DNA of 64,000 nucleotides. It comes from Pirellula staleyi DSM 6068. Its GTDB lineage: Bacteria > Planctomycetota > Planctomycetia > Pirellulales > Pirellulaceae. The notes under the pieces were generated by a model. That model saw nothing but the letters and a program-made list of their open reading frames with translations, searched no databases and was not told the DNA's origin. The position numbers and the translations under genes are program-made. The DNA is taken from NCBI GenBank assembly GCA_945900945.1, contig CAMDKL010000004.1, positions 22,524 through 86,523 on the forward strand, written 5' to 3'. Below, piece after piece: positions 16,941-25,057 of the stretch (position 1 is its first letter; every line of letters starts with the position of its first letter).

Positions 16941-19820
16941 CTAAAGATATCGTCCCGTAACCGACGAACCGTTTGCTCGAATCGATTGCACATCCCCGGT
17001 CGCGATGATCTTGCCGCCATTCTGGCCAGCCCCAGGCCCCAATTCGATTAAGTGATCTGCGGAGCAAATAATCTGCTGGTTATGCTCAATCACCAGAACA
17101 CTATTTCCGCAGTCTATCAATGCATCAATGCATTGCAACAGCTTTTCTACATCACTGAAATGCAATCCGGTCGTTGGTTCATCGAGCACAATCAACTTGC
17201 CTCGCGCGACATCCGTTCCCGCTCGGCGATGTCTTAGATCCAGTTGACTTGCAAGCTTGAGTCGCATCGACTCGCCAGAGGACAAAGTGGAGAGGCTTCG
17301 TCCTAACGGCAAGTATCCTAATCCAATTTCAATTAACGGTTTCAATCGTTCTTGAACCTTTGCGTTTCCACGAAAAAAGGAGTGGGCGCGTTCGACACTC
17401 ATCGCCAAGACTTCTGAAATACTCAAGTCTCGAAACCTAACCTCCAACACCTCTGAACGAAATCGCTTTCCGTCACAATCCTGACACGGTAATTGAACGT
17501 CGGCCATAAACTGCATATCGATCGTTGTGAACCCGAGCCCTTCACAAGTCGGACACCTGCCAACGTCGCTATTGAAACTAAAATGCCCTGCACCGAATCG
17601 TCGCGTCTTGGCGTCGAGTGTCTCAGAAAACACCCGTCGAATTTCATCCATCGCTTTCGAATAGGTAACCGGACTGCTGCGCATCGATCGCTGAATCGGA
17701 CTTTGATCGATCGCCAAACATCCTTCGATCTGCTCCATTCCAAACAAACTAGCAAATGGCAATCCGGTGTCGGCTTCGTCATCAAACACTCTGTGGATTG
17801 CTGGGCAAAGCGTTTCCAGGATCAACGTGCTCTTGCCAGATCCGCTCGGACCAATCATGACGGTCATGCAATTTAATGGAATGCGAAGCTCCTCCACTTG
17901 CAGATTACGTCCACTCGCACCTCGCATCTCAATCCATTCAAGCCCAATCGGCCTAGGACTTCGCTCTGCCCTGCGTCTCCCGCTCAAATACTCACCTGTC
18001 ACGCATTTACCGATTAGCATCTCGCTTGGCGTTCCATGAAACGTTACGCATCCACCGAGTTCACCCGCTTGCGGCCCAATTTCAACGACTCGATCTGCGA
18101 TTCGAATAAGGTGCGGCTCATGTTCGACCAAGATCACCGTGTTCCCTCGATCCCGGAGAGCCAAAATCGCATTGGCCATGCGTTCGGTGTCCTGCGGGTG
18201 CAAGCCCACCGTCGGTTCATCAAAAACGTAAAGCATGTCAACCAAGCTGGAGCCCAACAAAGTCGTCATCATGACCCGCTGCGACTCGCCGCTGCTCAAT
18301 GTGTGCATCGGACGCTCCAGGCATAAGTATCCTAAACCCACGGACTGCAAATACTCCATCCTGGCTAGCACTTGACGCTGGGGCTCAGAAGCCACATACC
18401 GCGAGCGTTTCTCAGCCGCATGCATGTAGTTGGCGGGTTTTTCCGCGGCAAGCAATCCAAGCAGGTCATCGATCGTCAGCTCGCACAATTGTGCAAAGGT
18501 TCGGCCGCAAAGCTTGTAAGACAACGCACCACGGTTGAGCCGTTGTCCATTGCACTGCGTGCACAATGAATAGGAACGCCATCGTGCTAAAAATGCTCGC
18601 ACATGCATTTTGTACTTCTTGCGTTCCAACCAAGCAAAAAAACCATCCAATCCGCCAAATTTTCGCTCGGGAACTCCTTCGTGGATCAGTCGCCAGTGCT
18701 TTGGCTTCAGTTTGGAGACCGGCACATCGAACGGAATATTAAATTCGGCCGATAGATCACGCAGTTCTTCTAACTCATGCGAATAGGCTGGTGTTCGCCA
18801 TGCCGCAATGGCTCCCTCATTCAAACTAAGCGATCTATCTGGAACTACCTTGTTCCTATCGATTGCAACGACTTCGCCAAACCCCTCACAGGTTGCACAA
18901 GCGCCGATCGGGCTGTTGAAACTAAACAAACGCGGCTCGCTCGTTGGGTAGTCAATCTTGCAATGCTCGCAACGAAGCAACGTCGAAAAGCGATACACAG
19001 AGTAAACGACTCCATCGACCAAGTATTTTTCATCGGAAATGGCGTCGGATTCCAAAACTGCTTCAACCGTTGGCTGCACCATTACAATCGCACCGCCACC
19101 TCCCGAATCGTCTACATGATCGAAAGCGGTTCCGAGCGATTGAGCCAGACGGTCTTGATCTTGGCCTCGACCTACTTTCAATCGATCGACGACAACAAAC
19201 GCATGTCCACTCGCTTCAAATTGACTTGCGACCTTTTGGCGGTCGTCATCTGCCAGATGAACGGTTTGCCCGTTGGAAATGAGGCGAATAAAGCCCGATT
19301 TTTGAAGATCAAAGAGTAACTCTGACAATTCGCCTTTGGTTTGCCAACCAATCTCAAAACAGAAAATCGCTCGGGGTTCTTCCAATTGGACCAGAAAGTC
19401 CATTACTGTTTTCGGATTGTGCGACTCGACTCGCCGGTTGCATTGATAGCAGTTGAGTTCGGCCAGATTGGCAAAAACCACTCGCAAATACTCGAGCATT
19501 TCACTGGCAGTGCCTACCGTGCTACGATTGTTGCGAGTGCGTAGCTCGCGGGTGATCGCGATGGATGGTGGCAAATTGGTCAGCGACTCAAAGGAGGGTC
19601 TATCGATTCGCTGCAAAAACTGGCGTGAATATGCGGAGAAACTTTCGATGTAGCGACGCTGTCCCTCCGCGTACAAAGTATTCAGGGCCAAAGAGGTCTT
19701 TCCACTGCCGCTGACCCCGCAAATAACCGTCAATTGCCCAATTGCGAAATCGAGATCCAGCCCCTTCAAATTGTGCTGCCGAGCCCCTCGCAGCGCGATG
19801 TATCTAACAGGCTCAGTCAC
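16941..19820 (-). CDS. uvrA: divergent UvrA-family excinuclease ATPase
   Basis: A 959-residue UvrA-family protein with two ABC ATPase modules. Walker A motifs are GVSGSGKTS near residue 35 and GPSGSGKST near 645. Walker B/D-loop regions are 'YVFDEPTVGLHP' and 'IVLDEPTTGLHF'. Zinc-module cysteine pairs appear as 'CEHC...CATC' near residue 285 and 'CPTC...CQDC' near 745. 'TLYAEGQRRYIESFSAYSRQ' is the standard UvrA block after Walker A. Both ABC signatures read LSSGES where the usual UvrA has LSGGE(A), and the first zinc pair of the N-terminal part (CYQC) lacks an obvious partner. Length is close to canonical UvrA, longer than typical UvrA2 proteins of about 840. It is probably a paralogue that scans DNA damage or acts in resistance. 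A canonical uvrA may exist outside the window. Confidence 0.88.
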   Translation of the reverse strand: MTEPVRYIALRGARQHNLKGLDLDFAIGQLTVICGVSGSGKTSLALNTLYAEGQRRYIESFSAYSRQFLQRIDRPSFESLTNLPPSIAITRELRTRNNRSTVGTASEMLEYLRVVFANLAELNCYQCNRRVESHNPKTVMDFLVQLEEPRAIFCFEIGWQTKGELSELLFDLQKSGFIRLISNGQTVHLADDDRQKVASQFEASGHAFVVVDRLKVGRGQDQDRLAQSLGTAFDHVDDSGGGGAIVMVQPTVEAVLESDAISDEKYLVDGVVYSVYRFSTLLRCEHCKIDYPTSEPRLFSFNSPIGACATCEGFGEVVAIDRNKVVPDRSLSLNEGAIAAWRTPAYSHELEELRDLSAEFNIPFDVPVSKLKPKHWRLIHEGVPERKFGGLDGFFAWLERKKYKMHVRAFLARWRSYSLCTQCNGQRLNRGALSYKLCGRTFAQLCELTIDDLLGLLAAEKPANYMHAAEKRSRYVASEPQRQVLARMEYLQSVGLGYLCLERPMHTLSSGESQRVMMTTLLGSSLVDMLYVFDEPTVGLHPQDTERMANAILALRDRGNTVILVEHEPHLIRIADRVVEIGPQAGELGGCVTFHGTPSEMLIGKCVTGEYLSGRRRAERSPRPIGLEWIEMRGASGRNLQVEELRIPLNCMTVMIGPSGSGKSTLILETLCPAIHRVFDDEADTGLPFASLFGMEQIEGCLAIDQSPIQRSMRSSPVTYSKAMDEIRRVFSETLDAKTRRFGAGHFSFNSDVGRCPTCEGLGFTTIDMQFMADVQLPCQDCDGKRFRSEVLEVRFRDLSISEVLAMSVERAHSFFRGNAKVQERLKPLIEIGLGYLPLGRSLSTLSSGESMRLKLASQLDLRHRRAGTDVARGKLIVLDEPTTGLHFSDVEKLLQCIDALIDCGNSVLVIEHNQQIICSADHLIELGPGAGQNGGKIIATGDVQSIRANGSSVTGRYL

Positions 19821-20092
19821 CAGTCGTTATCCTTAACCATGGCTCTTCCAATTGCAAAAAACCTTATTTTATCTGCCAATCCTACCCAAGATTGCCTAAA
19901 CGCCACCGAACTGAACTTCTCCCAAGTCTAGCAAACCAAGCTATTCTGAACAGGATAAACTGATTCGATTCTCCCATAGTATCTTATGCACGATGGAAAT
20001 ATTCCCCCTAACCTTGTTACAATATTTGCTCGATCCGGTCGCCTGGACCCGCAGATGACATTGGTTGCCCATATTCGCCAAGAAAGTTTCCC

Positions 20093-20839
20093 ATGAGTAG
20101 TTCGTCCGTTACCCAGTCCGACTCCAACTTAGGCAAGAACGCCAACTCCGAATCCGGCAAGACGCGAGGTCCATCGAAGATTCGCATTTACAGCCATTCG
20201 GATCTTTTTTACTGGTGGCCCGTCTGGGTCGTCGGCTACATCATGGCCGCGATCACCTATTTCCAAGGAAAATTGATCCAGGTTGGCGAAAACTCAATGC
20301 ACATTCATTCTAACAGCAACTTAGGATTGATATTCTTTGTCGTCCTGTTCCTGGTAATCCTCGTAACCAACTATTCTGTACGTGGTCTTGCATCTGGAAT
20401 CGTAATCTTAGGATTGGTTCTCACTTTCGTATTGCTCCTCTATTTCGACATATGGGACAAGGTTTTCGGTTGGTTTGTTAGTCCCACGATCTTCCTTAGC
20501 CTCGACGCGTACCTTTGGATATCCACGGTAATGTTGGGAATGTGGCTCATTGTCGTTTTTGGTTTGGACCGATTTAGTTATTGGGAGATAGATCCTGGCC
20601 AACTGACTCGCGATTCACTTTTCTCCTCAGGCTCGAAAAGCTACAACACGCAAGGCATGACGTTGGAAAAACACCAAGACGACTTGTTTCGGCATTGGCT
20701 GTTAGGTCTGGGGTCAGGTGACTTACAGGTAATGACATCGGGCGCGACTCGCGAGCAAATCGACATCAAGAACGTGCTCTTTGCCGGCCATAAGATCGCG
20801 GCCATGCAAAAACTGATCGCAGAAGTGCCGGAAGAGTAA
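20093..20839 (+). CDS. four-helix membrane protein of unknown function
   Basis: A 248-residue protein with about four membrane segments at roughly 40-60 (YWWPVWVVGYIMAAITYF), 75-98, 100-123 and 140-165. They are followed by a cytosolic C-terminal domain of about 75 residues ending 'GHKIAAMQKLIAEVPEE'. That tail ('GDLQVMTSGATREQIDIKNV') resembles the PH-like segments found after helices in some bacterial membrane proteins, but only loosely. The N-terminus is polar and serine-rich. It appears to be a conserved planctomycete protein without an assigned role. It stands alone: the gene upstream reads away from it, and the ABC operon ends 17 bases after its stop on the other strand. Confidence 0.78.
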   Translation: MSSSSVTQSDSNLGKNANSESGKTRGPSKIRIYSHSDLFYWWPVWVVGYIMAAITYFQGKLIQVGENSMHIHSNSNLGLIFFVVLFLVILVTNYSVRGLASGIVILGLVLTFVLLLYFDIWDKVFGWFVSPTIFLSLDAYLWISTVMLGMWLIVVFGLDRFSYWEIDPGQLTRDSLFSSGSKSYNTQGMTLEKHQDDLFRHWLLGLGSGDLQVMTSGATREQIDIKNVLFAGHKIAAMQKLIAEVPEE

Positions 20840-20856
20840 CTGCGACTTGGGTCCGT

Positions 20857-21510
20857 CTAACGACACGCGAGGGGGCGTTCTTGAATTCCCTCTTCAGCAA
20901 GCCAGAAGCAACGGTCCGCAAGCGATTCTGATTCGGCAACACTGTGCGTTACATGCAAAGTAGTGACCCCAGTACTTTGCTTGACACGCCGCAGGAGCTC
21001 GTGCATTTCATGCCGGGTCGTTTCATCCAGCGCACTTAACGGTTCGTCCAACAGCAATACGGATGGGCGAAAAGACAACGCTCGACCCAATGCAACGCGT
21101 TGTGATTCACCACCGCTCAATCCAGTAATGGATCGCGTTAATAGATGCCCAATACCAAGTACTGACGATAGCTCTTGCGTCCTTGCGGCGATAACCGCTG
21201 CGGACATTTTTCGAATACGCATTGCGAATTCTAAGTGCTCCCGCACGGTGAGCGTTGGGAACAACGCCAGATCCTGCGGGACGTAACCGATCTCGCGATC
21301 ACCTGGAGACCATCGAGTCACGTCCCGTCCATGGATCAGGATTTGTCCCTCCGCCACACGACGCAGTCCGCAAATGCTCTCCAGCAGAGTTGTTTTGCCT
21401 CGCCCTGTCGTCCCCATCAAAACAGCATACTCACCCGATTCGATCTGAAGCGAAATTCGCGGGAGCACGAACGACCCGCTCTTGACCGATACGTTTCGAA
21501 GTTCGATCAC
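20857..21510 (-). CDS. ABC transporter ATP-binding protein, ModC/WtpC-like
   Basis: A 217-residue ABC ATPase. Walker A is degenerate at one glycine (GTTGRGKTT near residue 33, where GxxGxGKST is usual). The Q-loop lies in 'IGYVPQDLALFP', the signature is LSGGESQRVALGRAL near 129, Walker B is 'LLLDEPLSALD' and the switch histidine is in 'LHVTHSVAE'. It lacks the C-terminal regulatory TOBE/Mop domain of classical ModC (about 350 residues), so it is a short ATPase. Its ATG overlaps the stop of the permease gene by four bases (ATGA), indicating translational coupling. With the binding protein and permease it should form a molybdate, tungstate or related oxyanion importer. The metal is inferred from the partners. 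Confidence 0.88.
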   Translation of the reverse strand: MIELRNVSVKSGSFVLPRISLQIESGEYAVLMGTTGRGKTTLLESICGLRRVAEGQILIHGRDVTRWSPGDREIGYVPQDLALFPTLTVREHLEFAMRIRKMSAAVIAARTQELSSVLGIGHLLTRSITGLSGGESQRVALGRALSFRPSVLLLDEPLSALDETTRHEMHELLRRVKQSTGVTTLHVTHSVAESESLADRCFWLAEEGIQERPLACR

Positions 21511-22370
21511 GAGGTCAATCCTGTCCCAAGAACACGCAAGACCAAAAGCACCACGACAGCCAGCATCACCATCAACAGCGACACGGCAACCGCTGCGTCG
21601 AGGTTCCCAATACTCAATTCGAGGTACACGGACGTCGAAAGGACCTCTGTACGCATGCGGGTCGTGCCTGCAAACACCAGTATCGGCCCAAATTCACCAA
21701 GTGCACGCGCCCATGCAATCGTGAACGCCGTGACAATTCCTCGTCTGGATTGCGGCAACGCGATTTGCCAAAACGCCTGCCCTCGTGTACACCCGAGTGT
21801 TCTTGCCACCTCTTCCGCACGCGGATTCATCTGGTCGAACGTCACACGCATCGTTCTAACGGAGAAGGCACAGGCAACCGAAAACTGAGCGAGTACAACC
21901 GCTGGCCATCGGAACGCAATCGGAAACCCAAGGCTATCCCGAAACCAACCTTCGATCTGCCAGCCAAAAAACGGCTGATGGAATAATATCAGCAAGCTCA
22001 ATCCTAAAACCAATGGGGGTAATACGATTGGGATGTCTACCAATGTGTCGATAATCCATCGACCTGGAAAAGAATAGCGTGACAGCAAATACCCAAGGGG
22101 CGTTCCAACCCACACGGAGAGGATCGCCGCGACGGTACATGACAGAAGCGTTAATCGCAGTGCGGCCCGAATTTCAGGCTTGGCTAGGGCTCTATAAAAC
22201 TCTCGCGGCGACGTGAACATCACGTCTGCAGCCAACAGCAAAACAATGAGCAAAATGAAGCAAGCGGAGAGCCCACCCATCAAGAGAAAAAACAATGCAT
22301 CCGAACGACGTCGAGGATTCCATAATTTGCTTGCGTTTTGAGTAGCGATAGTCGAAGGTTGATTAAGCAT
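21507..22370 (-). CDS. ABC transporter permease, ModB-like
   Basis: A 287-residue inner-membrane permease with about six helices. The EAA loop that contacts the ATPase is visible as 'VARTLGCTRGQAFWQIALPQ' near residue 205, followed by 'ALGEFGPILVFAG', a segment highly typical of molybdate and tungstate permeases. The first helix follows a polar N-terminus of about 25 residues. It overlaps the ATPase gene by four bases and follows the binding-protein gene by 33 bases, so all are read as one operon from the right. The substrate is probably molybdate or tungstate, judged from the family; sulfate permeases are the nearest alternative. Confidence 0.88.
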   Translation of the reverse strand: MLNQPSTIATQNASKLWNPRRRSDALFFLLMGGLSACFILLIVLLLAADVMFTSPREFYRALAKPEIRAALRLTLLSCTVAAILSVWVGTPLGYLLSRYSFPGRWIIDTLVDIPIVLPPLVLGLSLLILFHQPFFGWQIEGWFRDSLGFPIAFRWPAVVLAQFSVACAFSVRTMRVTFDQMNPRAEEVARTLGCTRGQAFWQIALPQSRRGIVTAFTIAWARALGEFGPILVFAGTTRMRTEVLSTSVYLELSIGNLDAAVAVSLLMVMLAVVVLLVLRVLGTGLTS

Positions 22371-22403
22371 ATAGGAGAAAAGTTTGTGAGTCGGGTAGCC
22401 AAG

Positions 22404-23909
22404 CTACGGTTTGGGATTTTGCCAACGAAATCCTTCGGCTTGAAAAATCTCTTGCGACTCGGCCGAACAAATTTTTTGAAATAATCGTTCCGCCAATTGA
22501 GCGTTCGTGGACCCCTCCGCTACCGCATATGGTTGAACCGCTACCGAACAGGATAGCCCTTGAATTGGAATCGCATCCAGATAGTCGGCAGCCCCCGCCG
22601 CATTGCTCAAATACGCAACCGCCGCGTCCAGCGATCCGGCTCGCAATTGATTCACCAACATATCGCCGGTCGGTGACTGCACCGTTACGTTCTCCATGAC
22701 TTCAAGTTGAACTCCCCCTTCGCGAAGCGTGTTTTGTGTGAGCCAACCCATAGCACACTGCTTTTCATGTCCGACTCCAACTCGCAGACCCGGCTTCGTA
22801 AGGTCACGGAGAACCTCAATTCCCAGAGGGTTCCCTTTCTGAACTAAGATAACCAATTCATTTATCGAGACATCGATAGGCTTGGGGAACAAGTCGGGCA
22901 CTTGATTCATAAACTCACGATCGCATGCAAAATAGGCATCGGGATGTTGGCCGGCTTTCATCTGGGCGACCAAGATACCGCAACCATTGTAGACTCGAGT
23001 GACCCGTACACCCTCCCGTTGCTCAAATGCAACAATGGTCTCATCGATTGCAGGGCGGAGCATCGAACCCGCGAAAACCGTCAGCTCGGGGACATCGCTC
23101 CAAACATCGCCACTGGCGATGAGAAAGCCATGCTCGGCATAATGCTTCAAACCACGGTCTCTGGCTGCGATATAGCGTGCGAAGTGTATCGCTGCCTGCG
23201 GCTGTTTGGAGCCGGAAATCACAGCAAGAGATACCTGCGATACGATCCCTTTCAATTCTGGCAACTCAATCGGTTCAAGATCGGGATAGGTCCTCAGCAC
23301 TGCATCGTATACAATGCCAGCATCCGCCGAGTCGACCACCAAATCATTTGCAACGTCGGTTACCGTCGTTCGGAAGGCAAGCGTAGCAGTCTCAAGGCCA
23401 TCCCAAAGACTAAGTTCGGTCAATGTCTCTCGTGTTCGTTTTCCAATCGCGGACGCATCGGGACTGGCTTGCACCACTCGAACTTCAGCACGAGAAAGAT
23501 CAAAAAAACTTTGAATGCCTTTAGGGTTTCCTCGTCGGACAGCAACGACGCCCCGCATGGTTGCCAATGGAAACACTTCGCTCAGCAATCCCTTCTCTCT
23601 TCCTAAATCGACGAAACTGTCGTCTGCGGGGAGAAACAGGTCGCCCGTTCCGCTAACTTCAATCGAGGAAAGTAAAGTCTGCGAAGCCCCATATTGGATT
23701 TGTATCGGACGGTGAAACTCCTTTTCGTACTTGGCTCGAATCGACTCCACCACAGCTCGATTGCTGGCGGCACAGAACAGAACCAGCGGTTCGACCTCAC
23801 CAACTTCATAGTTGCTTGCCGGTCTTTTCGAGGTCGAAGTGCTCATCAAGTACAGCATGGCAACGAAAACTACCGCCGATCCTAACAGAACTATCGACTG
23901 ACGATTCAT
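22404..23909 (-). CDS. tandem substrate-binding protein, ModA-like, two domains
   Basis: A 501-residue membrane-anchored protein made of two ModA/extracellular solute-binding domains in tandem. An N-terminal hydrophobic segment (IVLLGSAVVFVAMLYL, about residues 5-20) has no clear cleavage site and may anchor it. Domain 1, about 40-265, begins 'VLFCAASNRAVVESI' with 'GASQTLLSSI' and 'GTGDLFLPAD'. Domain 2, about 275-501, begins 'TVFAGSMLRPAIDETI' with 'YNGCGILVAQMKAG' and 'PDAYFACD'. Both carry the periplasmic type II binding pattern ('AVRRGNPKGIQSFFDL' and 'LVQKGNPLGIEVLRDL' are equivalent). Normal ModA proteins are about 250 residues with one domain. It feeds the permease and ATPase genes immediately downstream. 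Why two domains are kept is unclear: two substrates or higher local affinity are possible. Confidence 0.87.
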   Translation of the reverse strand: MNRQSIVLLGSAVVFVAMLYLMSTSTSKRPASNYEVGEVEPLVLFCAASNRAVVESIRAKYEKEFHRPIQIQYGASQTLLSSIEVSGTGDLFLPADDSFVDLGREKGLLSEVFPLATMRGVVAVRRGNPKGIQSFFDLSRAEVRVVQASPDASAIGKRTRETLTELSLWDGLETATLAFRTTVTDVANDLVVDSADAGIVYDAVLRTYPDLEPIELPELKGIVSQVSLAVISGSKQPQAAIHFARYIAARDRGLKHYAEHGFLIASGDVWSDVPELTVFAGSMLRPAIDETIVAFEQREGVRVTRVYNGCGILVAQMKAGQHPDAYFACDREFMNQVPDLFPKPIDVSINELVILVQKGNPLGIEVLRDLTKPGLRVGVGHEKQCAMGWLTQNTLREGGVQLEVMENVTVQSPTGDMLVNQLRAGSLDAAVAYLSNAAGAADYLDAIPIQGLSCSVAVQPYAVAEGSTNAQLAERLFQKICSAESQEIFQAEGFRWQNPKP

Positions 23910-23934
23910 TGCAGGTACTCCAAAAGAATCATCG

Positions 23935-24930
23935 CTATTTTTTCCTGCCTGGAGGGATGGTCAAAAGCGAGGGCGTCAACGGAGTCCGTTCCAGTGTTGT
24001 CACTGTGGGGGGCATCTCACCATCCTCGCCGAATAGTTCTCGATTCCAATGGGTGGACAGCAACAGATCGAAGCCGGGATTGCGTTCTTTAACTTGACAG
24101 GAACAGGCACCGCAAAGAAACATCGTCAGATCTTCGATGAGACCCGTGTTCAACTGTCTGGCCGGTATCACTTCTAACGCTCTACCTCGTCCGAACACCG
24201 GTGCAACTAATGGCTCGTCTTTTTCACCTGCTGCGAATCCCGTCATGAGCTTGATCAGCAACTGCTCCTCTGGATCTTTCGGATCCATTTCCAAAACAGT
24301 AAACTTAAGAAATAAGGGAACCTCCGAATAGAGTTCAGAGCCTGGTAAACCAATCCCATCCGGTAGTTCCAATTTCTTACTCAATCGATCGAGCTCCTCG
24401 GTCAATAGATCGCTGGCCGCTCGATTTTTGACGGGGTCCTTCGATTTGAGTAATAACCAAATGACCGAATCGCCACTCAGTAAGCGACGAGAAAGTTCGC
24501 GTCGAATCGGTGAATGAAAAAGGTTGGCTTTCGGAGAGTCCTCAAGGCGTCCGCTCCAGTGAATGATCATTTCACCGCTTCCAAGCGACGTACGAATCAC
24601 CATGTAAGGCAACGTCACTTGGGGCTGCGTGCGAAGCGTCGCCCAGAGTTCTTTCCGTTTACGGTCTTTTTCCGTGCCGATTCGGCTTCGTGTTATTTCG
24701 GCATTGGCTGAGCCGCCTTTGTCAACTGCCTCCCTTTCCAACGTTTGTAGTTGTTGTTCTTGGACGTCGGAGAGGTTCCCGTCGTAAAAGACGATCACCT
24801 GGCATAAATCCGGACGCCACCGTTCCAATGCGTAGCGAAAAACTGGAACATTGCAGGCGATCGCAATGGTCGCACTGAGCACAACCAAGAATGCGATACT
24901 GGTCCGAATGCATGTTCGATAATAAAACAT
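23935..24930 (-). CDS. putative lipoprotein, first gene of the ABC operon
   Basis: A 331-residue protein I cannot assign to a named family. The N-terminus has a hydrophobic stretch followed by ATIAIAC, which could be a lipobox with the cysteine at about residue 26, so it may be a lipoprotein; otherwise the segment is an anchor. The body is mixed alpha/beta. 'CQVIVFYDGNLSDVQEQQ' near residue 43 hints at a thioredoxin-like start but no CxxC follows. Near the C-terminus 'MFLCGACSCQVKERNPG' holds three cysteines, a possible metal or disulfide site. It lies 25 bases upstream of the tandem binding-protein gene on the same strand, so it is very probably part of the transporter operon and may help in metal handling at the membrane. 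The function is inferred from position only. Confidence 0.72.
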   Translation of the reverse strand: MFYYRTCIRTSIAFLVVLSATIAIACNVPVFRYALERWRPDLCQVIVFYDGNLSDVQEQQLQTLEREAVDKGGSANAEITRSRIGTEKDRKRKELWATLRTQPQVTLPYMVIRTSLGSGEMIIHWSGRLEDSPKANLFHSPIRRELSRRLLSGDSVIWLLLKSKDPVKNRAASDLLTEELDRLSKKLELPDGIGLPGSELYSEVPLFLKFTVLEMDPKDPEEQLLIKLMTGFAAGEKDEPLVAPVFGRGRALEVIPARQLNTGLIEDLTMFLCGACSCQVKERNPGFDLLLSTHWNRELFGEDGEMPPTVTTLERTPLTPSLLTIPPGRKK

Positions 24931-25005
24931 AGGTGTTCCTGTGATAGGTTCGTTTGTGTCGGCTGAATTATAGGTAGGATAGGCTACCTGTGAAACTAGG
25001 ACTGC

Positions 25006-25033
25006 ATGTCCGGCTGAGGACAGCCGGACCTAC
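25006..25033. repeat. family A palindromic repeat, half element
   Basis: The stretch TGTCCGGCTG-AGGA-CAGCCGGACCTACG folds back on a ten-base arm. Related sequences recur at 29878, 33187 and 34925, always between genes or at gene ends. It lies 25 bases beyond the stop codon of the 1316-residue protein, so it may also work as a terminator or mRNA-stabilising hairpin. Confidence 0.7.
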
Positions 25034-25057
25034 GCGAATCAGCGCGTTAACGAGCAT

